A DNA stretch of 64,000 nucleotides from Erinaceus europaeus (GCF_950295315.1 NC_080177.1:83625094-83689093), one strand, 5' to 3'. Shown: positions 12,301-23,791, counted from the first letter of the stretch. Notes: generated by a model from the letters alone, not told the origin. Made by a program: numbers and translations.

Positions 12301-12950
12301 GGATGGATGGTTTATGGCCGACAATAAAATACAATAGTTGGTCCATGTGTAACCCCCATGAGGTCTCCTCCAACACCGTGTTCTTCCTCATCATTGCAGG
12401 AGGGAGTGTACACACCAGCAAAGGACTCTCTACTTGAGGCCAGGGTCCCCGGATGAAAGGATTTCACAAACATCAGGAATTTCAGCAACAGAGACATAGG
12501 TGTGGGCAGGAAATAGAATAAATGATGGCGTGAAAAATAAAATGACTTCAAACCTAAGAGTGGTTGTTGAGTCTAAAGAAAGAAGGTTCATTTGAATGGC
12601 TGAAGTTCATGAGAGACTAAGGAACAACCTCTTCCACATCAAAGGCTAAGACACTAAAGGCCCAGGAGCTGTGGCTCCCCTGAGGTCCTTGCCCAGGAAC
12701 CTAGTTGTGTTTGAGGAATACGCACAGAGTTTACCTGGAAACAGAGTCTTACATGCACTGAGTTAGATCAGACAGGAATGTTTCCCAACAGTATTGTTCA
12801 AGAAACACTGATTAGAAGTCAGGTTTTTTGTTAGTATAAAGAAATGTTCTTATATTTAAATGATTATAGAAGATAAAGTTTTAATATCTGTAGGCAACAA
12901 GCTGGAGAGCTGGACGAGTTGATGGCATAATTCCAGCTAGAGTCTGAACA
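12301..12950. other. Unassigned DNA
   Basis: No confident feature. The first 150 bp may continue the neighbouring L1 fragment. Confidence 0.4.
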
Positions 12951-13157
12951 CCAAGGACCAGGCGGTGGTGCACCTGATTAAATGCAGACATTACAGTGTG
13001 CACTAACACAGGTTCAAGTCCCTGGTCCCCACTTGCAAGGGGAAAGTTTCACAAGTGGTGAAGCAGGACTACAGGTGTCTCTCTCTACCCCTTTCTCCAT
13101 CTCTCCCTCTCAATTTCTCTGTATATATCCAATAATACATAAAGAATCTTTTTAATT
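12951..13157 (+). mobile_element. SINE-B, plus strand, diverged
   Basis: Head GGACCAGGCGGTGGTGCACC, GGTTCAAGTCCCTGGTCCCC, GGTGAAGCAGGACTACAGG, ending TATATATCCAATAATACATA. Confidence 0.9.
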
Positions 13158-13440
13158 TTTTATATTTGTTTATTCCCTTTTGTTGCCCTTGTTTTATTGT
13201 TGCAGTTATTAGTATTGATGTCGTTGTTGTTGGATAGGAAATGGAAAGAAGAAGGGAAGACAGAGAGGGGGAGAGAAAGATATCTGCAGACCTGCTTCAC
13301 CGCTTGTAAAGTGAGTCCCCTACAGGTGGGGAGTCGAAGGCTCAAACTGGGACCCTTATGCCCAAACTGGGACCCTTATGCCGGTTCTTGTGCTTTGTGC
13401 CACCTGTGCTTAACCCGCTGTGCTATTGCTGGACTCTCAG
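13158..13440 (-). mobile_element. SINE-A, minus strand, with an internal 20-bp duplication
   Basis: Full-length reversed copy, starting TTTATTCCCTTTTGTTGCCC and ending with the head complement. In the head, CYCAAACTGGGACCCTTATG occurs twice in tandem (13341-13380), a local duplication over the B-box and adjacent sequence. It abuts the SINE-B at 12951-13157 tail to tail. Confidence 0.93.
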
Positions 13441-14363
13441 AATAATTTTTAAAAGGGTCTGAAGACCAGAAAGACAGGAACTATTTACATGATTAGGTAA
13501 ACCCAATCCTGAATCAGCAGTTTCCACACCTAAGAAGAACCTATCTTTCAGTGTGAGTCTAAGATCAAGAAAAGAAACACAGCCCATCCAAGTCATTGGG
13601 CACACAGGACTTCCTGCTATGGGGGTCCTTTTTATTTTAATGAAAAATTGATTGAAAGAGGACCACTCATATTAGGGTAGAAGATCTACTTATTCTACCA
13701 GTTCAAATGTTAATCTCATGCCAAAATACATCCTCACAGATTATTCCCAAAATAGTATTTAACCAAATGTTGCACTATCGACTGTCCAGTCAAATGACAC
13801 GGAATTAAACATCACAGAAGTCTACAGCCCCAACAGAAGGAAATAAGTTCTGAAGACAACTATGTAACCACAACACCCACTGTATTATCAACCAGATGAA
13901 ACAATGTCTTTGTTATCTGTTAGGACTGTTTATATAGATGAATTTGTTATTTACAAGTTACATATAAATTCTTAACTGTAAAAGAAAACTGATAAGAAAG
14001 ACTCTGTGTTTAATAATAATATGGACCAAAATGTTTGCAATAGGGAACAAAGATTGGACTCAATTCCACTGGGAAAAAAAAATAAGATAAGAGGTTTTCC
14101 ATTCTTTTTTCAAAAAATAGGATGTTTATTTCTGAAACTAGATAAAAAACCTCTAAAAATCTTTTAAAGCCCTAAACACACAGCCACAATAACCAAATGC
14201 ATCTCATCAAGATGAAGGAGATATGAATTGATAACAATTTAATTTACTTCATAGAGTGATAGAAATACTATAATATTAACATGCAAGCTTCTCAAATATG
14301 TCCTAGCATAATAGTGTTGATGAAACAACATTTAATATGATGCCTAATAAAAAAAAACACACT
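13441..14363. other. Unassigned AT-rich DNA
   Basis: No recognisable gene or repeat. Open frames are short. Confidence 0.5.
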
Positions 14364-14585
14364 GTGGGCTGGGAGGTTTTTGAGCTGATGGGAAAGTTGG
14401 AAAACATTAGTTGATCAGGGTGATCAGGCTATCTTAGTTTGCTAGTTGACACCTATAAAAGTTAGGCTCCTAGCCTCTCACAGAAAGGAGGAGGTAGGAA
14501 TCCACAGCCATCCGCACATATGAACTGGCCTGAGAAATAAACTAGTCTGTTTGTGGACTTAAACCTGTCAGGGTGATTACTTTGC
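14364..14585 (+). mobile_element. Possible short solo LTR (weak)
   Basis: Begins TGTGGGCTGGGAGG, has TATAAAA at 14454-14460 and AATAAA at 14536-14541, and can be closed at TTTGCA (14585). This spacing of TATA box and polyadenylation signal fits an LTR. I could not find a target-site duplication, so the ends and the call are tentative. Confidence 0.3.
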
Positions 14586-15939
14586 AAAGGATCATTTCCA
14601 GGTTCCTGAGAGGCATCACTGACCTGTAAAATTGCAAGAGGCTAGGAGAAGGTTGGTCTCTGAAAGACAGAAAAACCATTTACAATAGCAAGTTTTTTCA
14701 AGTACATGCTCCAAGGAAAAGGAGTTCAGGAATCTGTCTTCAACTACAAGTCTTGCCAATATTTTGTCAATCTGACAGAAACTTGAAGGACATGTTGATC
14801 GAAACCAAAATTTAAGTTTATCATTAAAAGGAAGCACAATGAACGCATCCAACGCGTGAGGCTATTTCTCCCTACTTCACTCATATCTTCACTATTTAAA
14901 ATCATACTACATGTCAATTATTAACAGTGTATCTATACACTGTAGTGTGCTTGGAATAAAAGCTGAAGCAAAGGGTCCTGGGATATGAAGTAATAACAAC
15001 AGGCTTACTAGCACCAGGGGACTATTACAGCTGCAAACAGATGGCGAGGCTTTCAGTGCACATTGAATGGAATTGACAGATAAACCCTATTAACTATTTC
15101 ATTTAGTCCTTGCTGTCTTCTGTACCATTACACTTGCTTTCTCGCACACCCACCCGCAAAATCCTACGTATTCGTTGTCAGGATTTCCTTTCTCATTCTT
15201 AAAAATAAAGTAACAGCTAATCAAAAACGATTTACTCAAAACAGGGGTTGGGAATCTTTTTTTCTGCTAAGAAGAATCATTCCGATATTTGTGATTTCCT
15301 CCACAGGCTGGAACCCCAATCTTCACAGATGATAACATGTACACTCTACTAGATGAGTCAATGCCTGGCCTTTTAGTGTGTATGCTACATTATTTTATAT
15401 ATCACCGCAGAGAAAATATTTAGTTCACATGGATTTTAGACTCACCGTCTACATTAAATTTTACAAAAATACCAGAGCATGTAATTTGAGGTCATCTGCT
15501 TAAATGCATAGTGGGGAAGGTCTGACCCGAGGACCCCTGGGTCTGGCCCCACCAAGGTAGCTACAGGCAGGACTAGAAATTCAATTAAGTGCTAATTTTT
15601 AAAATGATGGTTTTGTATAACCTGCTTTATTAATCCAAGTTCATTTGTCTATTAAGTAATACTTTAGTTCATATCAATTAATGAACTTTAATTATAGTCC
15701 TATTCCTGTTTCTTTTATTGGATAATTGATATGTTTATTCCATTTTCCAGACATCATATATGAATTAGGTGTTGTGGTAATTACTAAAAAAAAAACATAC
15801 AGGGATTAAGTACTATTTCTACTCAAGGAGCACTCCAGATAGTATTCAAATAATTATAATATAGCAATTGCTTTCTGATTTTTTTTATTCAGTATCACAG
15901 AAAGTGAGAAGACTCAATAGGAGGGGGATACGTGGGAGT
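14586..15939. other. Unassigned unique DNA
   Basis: No gene or named repeat seen. AT-rich, without long open frames. Confidence 0.5.
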
Positions 15940-15951
15940 CTTGGGAATTTT

Positions 15952-16230
15952 TAAAAATATTTATTTATTCCCTTTTATTGCCCTTGTTTTATTGTTATAA
16001 TTGTAGTTGTTGTTATTGATGTCATTGTTGGATCCGACAGAGAGAAATGGAGAGAGGAGGGGAAGACAGAGAGGGGGAGAGAAAGACAGACACCTGCAGA
16101 CCTGCTTCACCACCTGTGAAGCGACTCCCCTGCAGGTGGGGAGCCGGGGGCTCCAACCTGGATCCTTACGCCGGTCCGTGTGCTTTGCTCCAAGTGTGCT
16201 TCCCACTGCGCTACTGCAGGATACCCAAGC
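15952..16230 (-). mobile_element. SINE-A, minus strand, with 12-bp TSD
   Basis: Reversed full copy flanked by CTTGGGAATTTT at 15940-15951 and 16231-16242, an exact 12-bp target-site duplication that fixes both ends. Confidence 0.96.
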
Positions 16231-16509
16231 CTTGGGAATTTTAACATCCAGTGAAAAAGAAAATGCACAATAAATGTAATAAATGCATCGTGGTGAAAAG
16301 TAAAGTGTTTTCAGATTATGAGGGATATATCTAAGATAACGCATGTGAGGGCACAAAGGAGATAGAATACCCTGCAGATCTGTCAGGTGCAAACACACCG
16401 TCCTGGCTTGGCTATTTCCTCTTTCTCTCTCTCTCTCTTTTTTGTTTTTCTTCCTGGTCACAATTATTACTGGCTCATGCTGACCACTCCACCACTCATG
16501 GAAAACTTT

Positions 16510-16766
16510 ATCTTTTTCTTTTTCTTTCTTTCTTTTTTTTAATTCCCTATTTTGTTGCCCTTGTTTTATTGTTGTCGATGTTGTTGGATAGGACAGAGAG
16601 ACATGGAGAAAGGAGGGGAAGACAGAGAGGGGGAGAGAAAGACAGACACCTGCAGACCTGCTTCACCGCCTGTGAAGCGACTCCCCTGCAGGTGGGGAGC
16701 CAGGGGCTCGAACCGGGATCCTTATGCCGGTCCTTGCGTTTCGCGCCACGTGCACTTAACCCATCT
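16510..16766 (-). mobile_element. SINE-A, minus strand
   Basis: TTCCCTATTTTGTTGCCCTT, TTGGATAGGACAGAGAGACA, ACTCCCCTGCAGGTGGGGAG and head complement ending CACTTAACCCATC. The insertion lies in a T/CT-rich target. Confidence 0.94.
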
Positions 16767-17082
16767 TTTTTATTTTTCAAATAGAGGATGGGAGGTGGAG
16801 AGATAGATTGGGAGTGAGAGAGAGAGAACCAGAGGGAACTTACAGCCTTGTCCCCCACTCTGGGAGTTTCCTCACTGCAAGAGAGGACAGCGGACTGAGG
16901 TCCAGTTCTCACTGGCTAACTCACTGGGCGGAATACACGACCATGAGGCCCGAGGATGTGGCTTTCAGTCCCAGGCCTGGTGAGCATGTCATTGTCAAGT
17001 GAGGATCTTAGAGAGAGGGAAAGGGGCGGTGAAGGACAGAGAGACAGGACTTGAGAGAGACAGGCTCCAGTGATTTCGTCCA
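16767..17082. other. Probable very old SINE debris
   Basis: Purine-rich GAGAGATAGATTGGGAGTGA and CCCAGGCCTGGTGAGC resemble decayed tRNA-SINE pieces, but I cannot align them confidently. Confidence 0.3.
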
Positions 17083-17647
17083 CGGGTGCATATGCAGTGC
17101 ACTTACACACACAGAGAGAGACACAGAGAGAGAGAGACACACACACACAGGTGCATATGCAGTGCACTTACACACACAGACACACACACAGACACAGGTG
17201 CATATGCAGTGCTCTTACACACACACAGACACAGGTGCTTATGCAGTGCACTTACACACACACACACACAGACACAGGTGCATATGCAGTGCACTTACAC
17301 ACACACACAGGCACAGGTGCATATGCAGTGCACTTACACACACACACACACACACACACAGACACAGGTGCATATGCAGTGCACTTACACACACAGAGAG
17401 AGACACACACATAGAGACACACACACAGGTGCATATGCAGTGCACTTACACACACACACAGACACACACACAGACACAGGTGCATATGCAGTGCACTTAC
17501 ACACACACACAGACACAGGTGCATATGCAGTGCACTTACACACACACAGACACACACACACAGACACACACAGACATGGGTACATATGCAGTGCACTTAC
17601 ACACACACACACACACACACAGAGACACGGGTGCTTATGCAGTGCAC

Positions 17648-17679
<32 letters not shown>
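17083..17679. repeat. VNTR: (CA)n blocks punctuated by a conserved 20-bp cassette
   Basis: Twelve copies of a cassette reading GGTGCATATGCAGTGCACTT (a few with CTT or ACA changes) alternate with (CA)n/(GACACA)n spacers of varying length, giving periods of about 35-65 bp. The cassette holds the 10-bp palindrome TGCATATGCA. Open frames on both strands here are repeat artefacts rich in His/Thr or Cys/Val. Confidence 0.96.
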
Positions 17680-17681
<2 letters not shown>

Positions 17682-17859
17682 TAAGATAAGATTGAGACAG
17701 AGGCAGCGATTAAATTATTGTGGTTATAAGACAAGCAATGTCAACATCCCCATATGTGAAAGGGAACTGAGATATAAAGATGAGAATGCAAGTTGGTAAC
17801 ATTTCCGGGGGGAAAAACATAAAAAGTTTTTAAAAACTAAAAATAAGATGACATATGAT

Positions 17860-18430
17860 CATGGAATACCACTCCTCTGTATTTATCTGAAGAATATGAA
17901 AACAATAAATCAAGAGGATATACACACGGCTGTGCTCACAGTACTGTTCACAATAGTCAGAACTTGGAGTCACTTGAATGCTTACCCTGTGGCTGGATAA
18001 GGACTCCATGGGTGACCGTGCAACAGGACAAGAGCCAGTCATTATAAAAAGGAGAAGTCGCATCTTGTGGAATAAAAATGGACAGAATTCTTGGCAGTTA
18101 TTCTTAGTAACACTAGAAAGTTAAAGGTAATCACCAATAATTTCAACATTATTTTGAAAGATAAATCACTAAAGCAAACGAAGTGATCAAAAAAAAAAAG
18201 AAAGAAAGAAAGAAGAAAGAAGATTGACTCTTAGACTCAGTAGAAACTATGTCGTCTAGTGGAGAAGAGGGAGAAGAGGTGGATGGGTGTGTGATGGGGT
18301 GTGTTCTGACAGTGAGAAGTCAGTGAAAGTTTGGTTATTACTGGGAAACGTGATGCATGTACAAACTACTGTGTTTACTGTTGGATGTAAAACATGAATT
18401 CCCCAATACAGAATTTTTTTTAAGTTTAGT
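17860..18430 (+). mobile_element. L1 3'-end fragment
   Basis: GCTGTGCTCACAGTACTGTT and CACAATAGTCAGAACTTGGA match the end of L1 ORF2. The fragment closes with GATGCATGTACAAACTACTG and GTAAAACATGAATTCCCCAA, which also end the copies at 57400 and 61225. A (GAAA)n run lies at about 18188-18222. Confidence 0.7.
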
Positions 18431-18954
18431 TATGGGCAGGATGAGTCTAAGAAACCCATAAAAATGCAAAGTTGTATACTGGAAATTAAAGATGCAATAC
18501 AGCAAGCCCATGTCCCATTGGTCAATCAATCAAAAGAAGTTATTTTTGACAATTTTACAAAGGCTATCATTAGGAACAGTTAGTGATAGACACCTGAGAT
18601 CCTAAAAATGACTTGCTCAGGACCATCATAGCAAATGGCTACTTCTGGAAATGCTTCCAGAATCAGGGGTGGAAGCAAAAGCTTATGATTACTTAATCTC
18701 TTTTTCCCTTCTTCTTTTCCTTCCAGTGTGCCCAAATGAATAGGTCTCCTGTCTTCAGTAGACTCTGGCATATAGAAAGTGCAGCATCTTTTCAAAAAAA
18801 ACAAGGGGAATTGGAGAATGGTAGAAACCAGTCTATACTAGTGAACACGGTTTTGAGCCTAGTGAGTAAAACCTTGTACAAGCTTCTTTCTATTCTAACT
18901 CTCAGTTGTGTCACTTGTGGGGCCACTGTGTGAGTTAGATGCTCTTGAGCATGG
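18431..18954. other. Unassigned DNA
   Basis: No confident gene or repeat. Confidence 0.45.
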
Positions 18955-19095
18955 TCCGGGGAGATAACTCAGCATCAGAACAGAGAGCCTGCATGTCGGA
19001 GACCCCAGAGGTCACAGGTTCAGTGACTGACTGCAGCAAATGGCAGAAGTAAGCAACCATCTGGTGTCTTTCTTTACCATAAAAATACTATTGGA
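18955..19095 (+). mobile_element. Old tRNA-type SINE (SINE-C-like)
   Basis: CCGGGGAGATAACTCAGCAT, AGAGCCTGCATGTC and TCTGGTGTCTTTCTTTACC give the layout of a tRNA-derived head followed by a CT-rich tail. The copy is diverged. Confidence 0.55.
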
Positions 19096-19404
19096 ATTAT
19101 CGTGAAATAGGGGGCAGCCAGTGCAAGTCAAGTGGCTCCTGGTCTCTGCCAGATGAACCGTGTGATTTCTGTCTCACCTACTCAGTATTGTCCTTGACGT
19201 ATGAAAGCAGCTGCGGGTATAAACAAAAGAAATGACGGTGACTGCATTTTGCTATTATTGTTTTTGTAAAAATGGACAGTGAAGGTGGGTCGCTTTCAAT
19301 CCAAAGATTTTTCAGGGCCTGCAATAATGCATAAGAATTGATCACCACAGCACTGAGGACATAGTGTGTCGTTGGATGTTCTTATTAGAACTAAAGGGAT
19401 CTAT

Positions 19405-19735
19405 TTAACTTTTCCATTTTTTTCCCCTCTGGTCCTGCCTTCTCTTCCTTTCTAAGTCACACCTACACCTACACCCGTTACTACTTCCAAGTGCCCTTGC
19501 TTTTTTTTCCTCTTCTCTCTCCGGGTCCTGATGGAGTTGGGGTTCAGAGCCCTCTGGGCATCTTCCACTGACATTTCTCCCCCTCTGGGAATATGCACCC
19601 CAACCCTTCAGGGGAGGAGCCAGAGGTGGAGCTGCAGACACATTCTGCCTGCTCCAGGCCTGTGGGCTCCATTCTCTCTCTCTCTCTGACACTCTCCATC
19701 CTGTGAGGAGCAGGGCAGCCTGGAGCCTGACTCAC
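19405..19735 (-). repeat. Interspersed repeat, related to 35875-36035
   Basis: The complement contains AGGGCTCTGAACCCCAACTC followed by CATCAGGACCC, matching the copy at 35930-35970 on the plus strand. Two copies support an interspersed repeat of unknown family. Confidence 0.5.
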
Positions 19736-19789
19736 TGGGCAGCTGTGAATTTAACTTTTCCATTTAATGCAGCAGTTTAGAGATCACTG

Positions 19790-20083
19790 TTGGGGCTGGG
19801 CTGGGGCACACGGAGTTGAGGGCAAGTACTACCAGGTTCAAGGCTCTCCGGCAGGGGGAGTGTCAGGAGACTATCAGTGGTAAACAGGTCTGCAGGTCTC
19901 TCTCTCTGTCTCTGTCTGTTTCTCTCTTCCTCTCTATCTCTTCCTTCTCTCTCAAGTTCCCTCTGTCCTAGCAAATAAAATAGATAAAAAAAAAAAAAGG
20001 AAAAAAAATTCCCTCAGGAGCAGTGGATACATAGCCAGCACTGTGTGCTAGCAATAACCCTGATTGGAAACAAAAAAATCATG
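19790..20083 (+). mobile_element. Old SINE with 3' extension
   Basis: CACACGGAGTTGAGGGCAAG, GGTTCAAGGC, a CT-rich middle, TCTGTCCTAGCAAATAAAAT, then an extension (CAGGAGCAGTGGATACATAG, AGCAATAACCCTGATTGG). Strongly diverged. Confidence 0.75.
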
Positions 20084-20339
20084 ATTTAGTCATCAAATAT
20101 TTTCAAAAGGCTCCCACAGTAAATCACTATGCCAGGCCACTTACATACTATTCGATCTCTTGGGCAACCAACTGAATGCATTTCATGGGAGAAGTCCAGA
20201 GTGTAGGTCACCAAGAGATGAGAGTTGACAGCACAGGGAATGGACTTAAAGGGACACAAGGAAGAAGTTAACAGACATAATATCTTAATGACTTCTTATA
20301 TACATTGTATTTCAATATTAATTATTAATTATTCCATTT

Positions 20340-20536
20340 AAAAAATTATTTCTTTAGATATTGATTATAGACAAAGAGAAATTGAGATGGAGGGAGAGAT
20401 AAGGAGAGAGAGAGACACCTGTAGCACCACTTCCTTCTGAAAACTTCCCCACTGCCGGTAGAGACCCCGGGCGGGAAGCCAGGCCCTTGAGCATGGGGAC
20501 ATATGTGCTCAACCAGGTGCACCAGTGCCTGGCCCC
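20340..20536 (-). mobile_element. SINE-B, minus strand, diverged
   Basis: GACAAAGAGAAATTGAGATG, GAGACACCTGTAGCACCACT and the head complement GTGCTCAACCAGGTGCACCA. Confidence 0.85.
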
Positions 20537-20589
20537 AAAGATTTTCATATTATTTTTTTGTTGGTTTTTAATTCTCTTCTATTTATAAT

Positions 20590-20640
20590 ATGGAAACACT
20601 GACAAGACCATAGGATAAGAGGGTTATAATTCCAGGAGAT
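20590..20640 (-). mobile_element. LINE family X 3'-end fragment, minus strand
   Basis: Contains CACTGACAAGACCATAGGAT followed by AAGAGGGTTATAATTCC, the same reversed 3' end as at 63490-63530. Confidence 0.55.
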
Positions 20641-20791
20641 TTTCATAGTATAAAGCAGAAACAAAAGTCAAGGGCAGGAATGTGCAGGAAAGTCTACAGC
20701 TCATGAGGGTAAGAGCTGCTATCTGAACCCATTGTTCTGTCTCTTCTGCTTCAGCGCCTTGTTGCTGCCTTAGAATATAGATAGGGCACCA

Positions 20792-21192
20792 CCCTGTTCA
20801 ACGCTTGACGTCTCGTCACCCAATCTGGTCCCCTACGCCTACACTGAACTTCTCTGTTCCAGACTCTTGGAAACAGAGTTGGCAGTCAGCTGAGGTCAAG
20901 AACAAACACCTCATCACAGACCCCTGCGTGCGTCAACCCAGCTTTGACCTAGCACGTTATGATTGGGCCCTCCTCCATCGCTATCGAACAGGCCATGGCC
21001 GGTGCGCCGCTATGTTCCATTGCTGGGGGGCCAGAGACGACCCGAACTGCCCCTGCGGCTCCAGACAGACTATGACCCACATAGTCAACGACTGCCACCT
21101 CTCCAGATTCAAAGGAGGTCTCGAAACTTGACATCAGGCTCAACCTGACGCTGTGGACTGGCTACGGAAGCAGGGCAAACGCGAGAAGAAGA
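20792..21192 (+). mobile_element. 5'-truncated RTE/Jockey-like LINE with 9-bp TSD
   Basis: A 401-bp insertion flanked by AGGGCACCA at 20783-20791 and 21193-21201. It holds the end of a non-LTR retrotransposon ORF2 and finishes in a short AGAAGAAGA repeat instead of poly(A), as RTE-type elements commonly do. Its last 60 bp also occur at 23619-23791 and 30649-30758. GC content is clearly higher than in the surroundings. Confidence 0.85.
20805..21131 (+). pseudogene. C-terminal fragment of non-LTR retrotransposon ORF2
   Basis: An open segment of 108 codons. The visible pattern LLHRYRTGHGRCAA, then PNCPCG, QTMTHIV and NDCHLSRF is the Cys/His-rich C-terminal region seen downstream of the reverse transcriptase in many RTE/Jockey-like elements (recognition, not a search). 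The frame stops at a TGA (21129-21131) just before the last conserved stretch (QPDAVDWLRK), which continues in the same frame; the copy at 30649-30758 lacks that stop. It has no reverse transcriptase and is a dead 5'-truncated copy. Confidence 0.75.
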
Positions 21193-21494
21193 AGGGCACC
21201 AGAGACAATGAGCTTATGTGGCATGCGACCTCATGAAGGTTAAAGCAGGGTTATCATTGATCATAACATGAGGATGACTGAGGAGGAAGAAAGATTAGAG
21301 CCTGTTAACTGAGTGGCGTGGAAAGGCTGATTGAGGCCATATGTTTACGTCCTATCATGTCTCCCAAGTAATAGAAAAGTTTTGCAAGATTAATTCCAAA
21401 ACAAGGAACAAATTGGTAAGCTAAACATAGAAACCATTAAACAGTTAAAAAAAAAAAAAAAGAAAGAAAAAACTTCAGTGATAAAATTTAAAAT

Positions 21495-21640
21495 TCCTCC
21501 CCACTTTCAGGGAGAAAGCTTCATGGGTGGTGAAGCAGGCCTGCAGGCCTCTATCTCTTATCTCTGGCTCTTTCCCTCTCTACCACCTTCTCCCATCTGA
21601 TTCTTTCTCGATCTCTACCCAATAATAAATAAACAAAATA
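21495..21640 (+). mobile_element. SINE-B, 5'-truncated
   Basis: Starts at CCTCCCCACTTTCAGGGAGA, then GGTGAAGCAGGCCTGCAGGC, CT-rich, ending CTACCCAATAATAAATAAAC. Confidence 0.85.
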
Positions 21641-21781
21641 TCATTTTAAAAATTGAAAAAAATTAAGATATCTTCTTAAAACGTGAATAATGTAAACAGA
21701 GCGGACAGAGGACATAAAGAAGCATAAATCAAAGAAGCCAAAGATCACCCAAGCACTTTTTTTCCCCAGAAGGGATTTTTT

Positions 21782-22113
21782 TTTTCCCTCCAGGGTGATT
21801 GCTGGGCTCGTTGGGTGCCCGCACCATGAATCCACCGCTCCCGGAGGCCATTTCTTCCCCTTCTGTTGCCCTTGTTGTTTAGCCTCGTTGTGGTTATTAT
21901 CATTACCATTGTTGATGTTGTTCGTTGTTGGATAGGACAGAGAGAAATGGAGAGAGGAGGGAAAGACAGAGAGGGAGAGAGAAAGACAGACACCTGCAGA
22001 CCTGCTTCACCGCCTGTGAAGCAACTCCCCTGCAGGTGGGGAGCCGGGGTTCGAACCAGGATCCTTACGCCAGTCCTTGCGCTTTGCGCCACTGCACCAC
22101 CACCCGACCCCCT
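21782..22113 (-). mobile_element. SINE-A long form, minus strand, with TSD
   Basis: Complete reversed copy including the 3' extension (CTCCAGGGTGATTGCTGGGC). Flanks AGAAGGGATTTTTT (21768-21781) and AGAAGGTATTTTTT (22114-22127) form a 14-bp duplication with one mismatch. Confidence 0.95.
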
Positions 22114-23618
22114 AGAAGGTATTTTTTAAATCTGGTTTAAACTCAGGGATTTTAGTGACCTCAAAAGCATGGGAACTAGGAGATAATGTTTTGGCTACTG
22201 TAAGAAAAACTTTATATAAAACAAACTATAACAATAAAATTAGTTAAGAATAAAAATGGAATGACATCAAAGAAAAACACCACTAAAATCAAAAGGAAAG
22301 TAAATAATCATACTATAACAAATAGAACATTAATCTAGTAGTCTAAAACCTGGACAACGTCAAAAGTTCAGGCCCACATGTCCACAAGTTCTACAAAACC
22401 ATTAAGAAGGAGATATTACCTACAGTCCATAAGCTGTTGCAGTGGACTGAAGACACAGGAATACTCTACTCCCTAGCACATTCTACAAAGCCAATGTCAC
22501 CCTGATTCTAAAAGTAGACAGAGAAACAACCAAAAAAGAAAACTGCAGACCAGTAGCTCTGAGGAACATAAGTGCTAAGAGAGTCAACCAAATTCTAACT
22601 TCCTGAAAACAACAGAAGATTGTGTACCATGACAAAATAGGCTTTACTCCTGAGCTAAGACTAGTTCAATATGTCAATAGGTGTGATACACTGCATCGAT
22701 AAAAGGAAAACCAAAAACCACGTAATTATTTCAATAAATGCAGAGAAAGCCATTGATGAGAACCAGCATTCTTTCATGGTCAAAACATTAAAAAGAATGA
22801 GGACAGATGAGAAATTCTTCAAACGCACCAATACCCTGCGACCAATATCCTTCTCAATGGTGAACAACTGAAAGCTTTCTCTCCCCAGGCAAGTACAAGG
22901 CAGGGCTTCCCACTATCACCATTACTATTCAATATAGTATTTGAGGTCCTAGCCACAACAATAATGCAAGAGAAAAAAAACCAAAGGGATGCAGATTGTT
23001 AAGAATATAAAGTTTCACTATTTGCAGATGATGTGATTGTAAATCTAGAAAATCCCAAGGATTCCAGTAGAAAACTTCTGAAAATTACTGAACAATGAAT
23101 TAATATATGAAAATCAGTAGCATTCCTCTATGCAAGCACTAACTAGAAGAGGAAGAAATCAATCTTTTCTACTGTAGCAGCATAAACAACCAAATATTTA
23201 GGAATAAATTTAACAACAACAACAAAAAAAACTGAAAGACATTTACACTGAAAAGAATGAGTAGCTCTTCAAGGAAATAGAAATAAATACTGGGAAATGG
23301 AAAGATATCCCATGCTCTTGGATAGGAAGAATTAACATAGTCAAAATGGACATCCTACCCAAAGACATATACAGACTTAAGGCCATCTACATTAAGATGC
23401 AACCAAACTTCTTTAAAGGGACAGAACGAAAACTATAAAATTTTATCTGCAACCAAAAAGTCCCTAGTATTGCCAAAGAAGTCTTAAGAAAAAAGGGACA
23501 AGATTGGAGTTATCACACTTCTTGACTTCAAAGTATATGACAGAGCTACTATAATCAAAACTTCAAAGCACTGGCATCAAAACACACAGAGGCAAGTGGA
23601 AAAGAACTGAAAGCCCAG

Positions 23619-23791
23619 GCTTCTTCTTCTAGCGTTTGCCCTTCTTCCGTAGCCAGTCAACAGCGTCAGGTTGAAAGCTGTCAGGAGCTGCTTGTTGCTG
23701 GCTTTGAAAGTGACTGGGATCCATGTGGATTCAGTCGGCTAGGAAGGATCGTCAGTTTCCCCAATGAATGGGTACTCACGGGATGCACCAC
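23619..23791 (-). mobile_element. 173-bp composite element with LINE 3' tail and 10-bp TSD
   Basis: Exact GAAAGCCCAG repeats at 23609-23618 and 23792-23801 bound the insertion. On the minus strand the last 55 or so bases match the 3' end of the LINE at 20792-21192, including the terminal AGAAGAAG repeat. The first 115 bases do not match that LINE copy. It is either a SINE-like passenger using the LINE tail or an internally deleted LINE. Confidence 0.75.

Noticed and set aside
16007..16273. Recurring 60-100 residue frames with RTERNGERRGRQRGGEKDRH, also at 26806, 39232, 44377 and elsewhere
   Set aside because: The same peptide appears wherever SINE-A lies in reverse; it is a SINE translation, not a protein family.
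17051..17799. His/Thr/Tyr-rich and Cys/Val-rich proteins on both strands
   Set aside because: Artefacts of the (CA)n VNTR, which is open in several frames.
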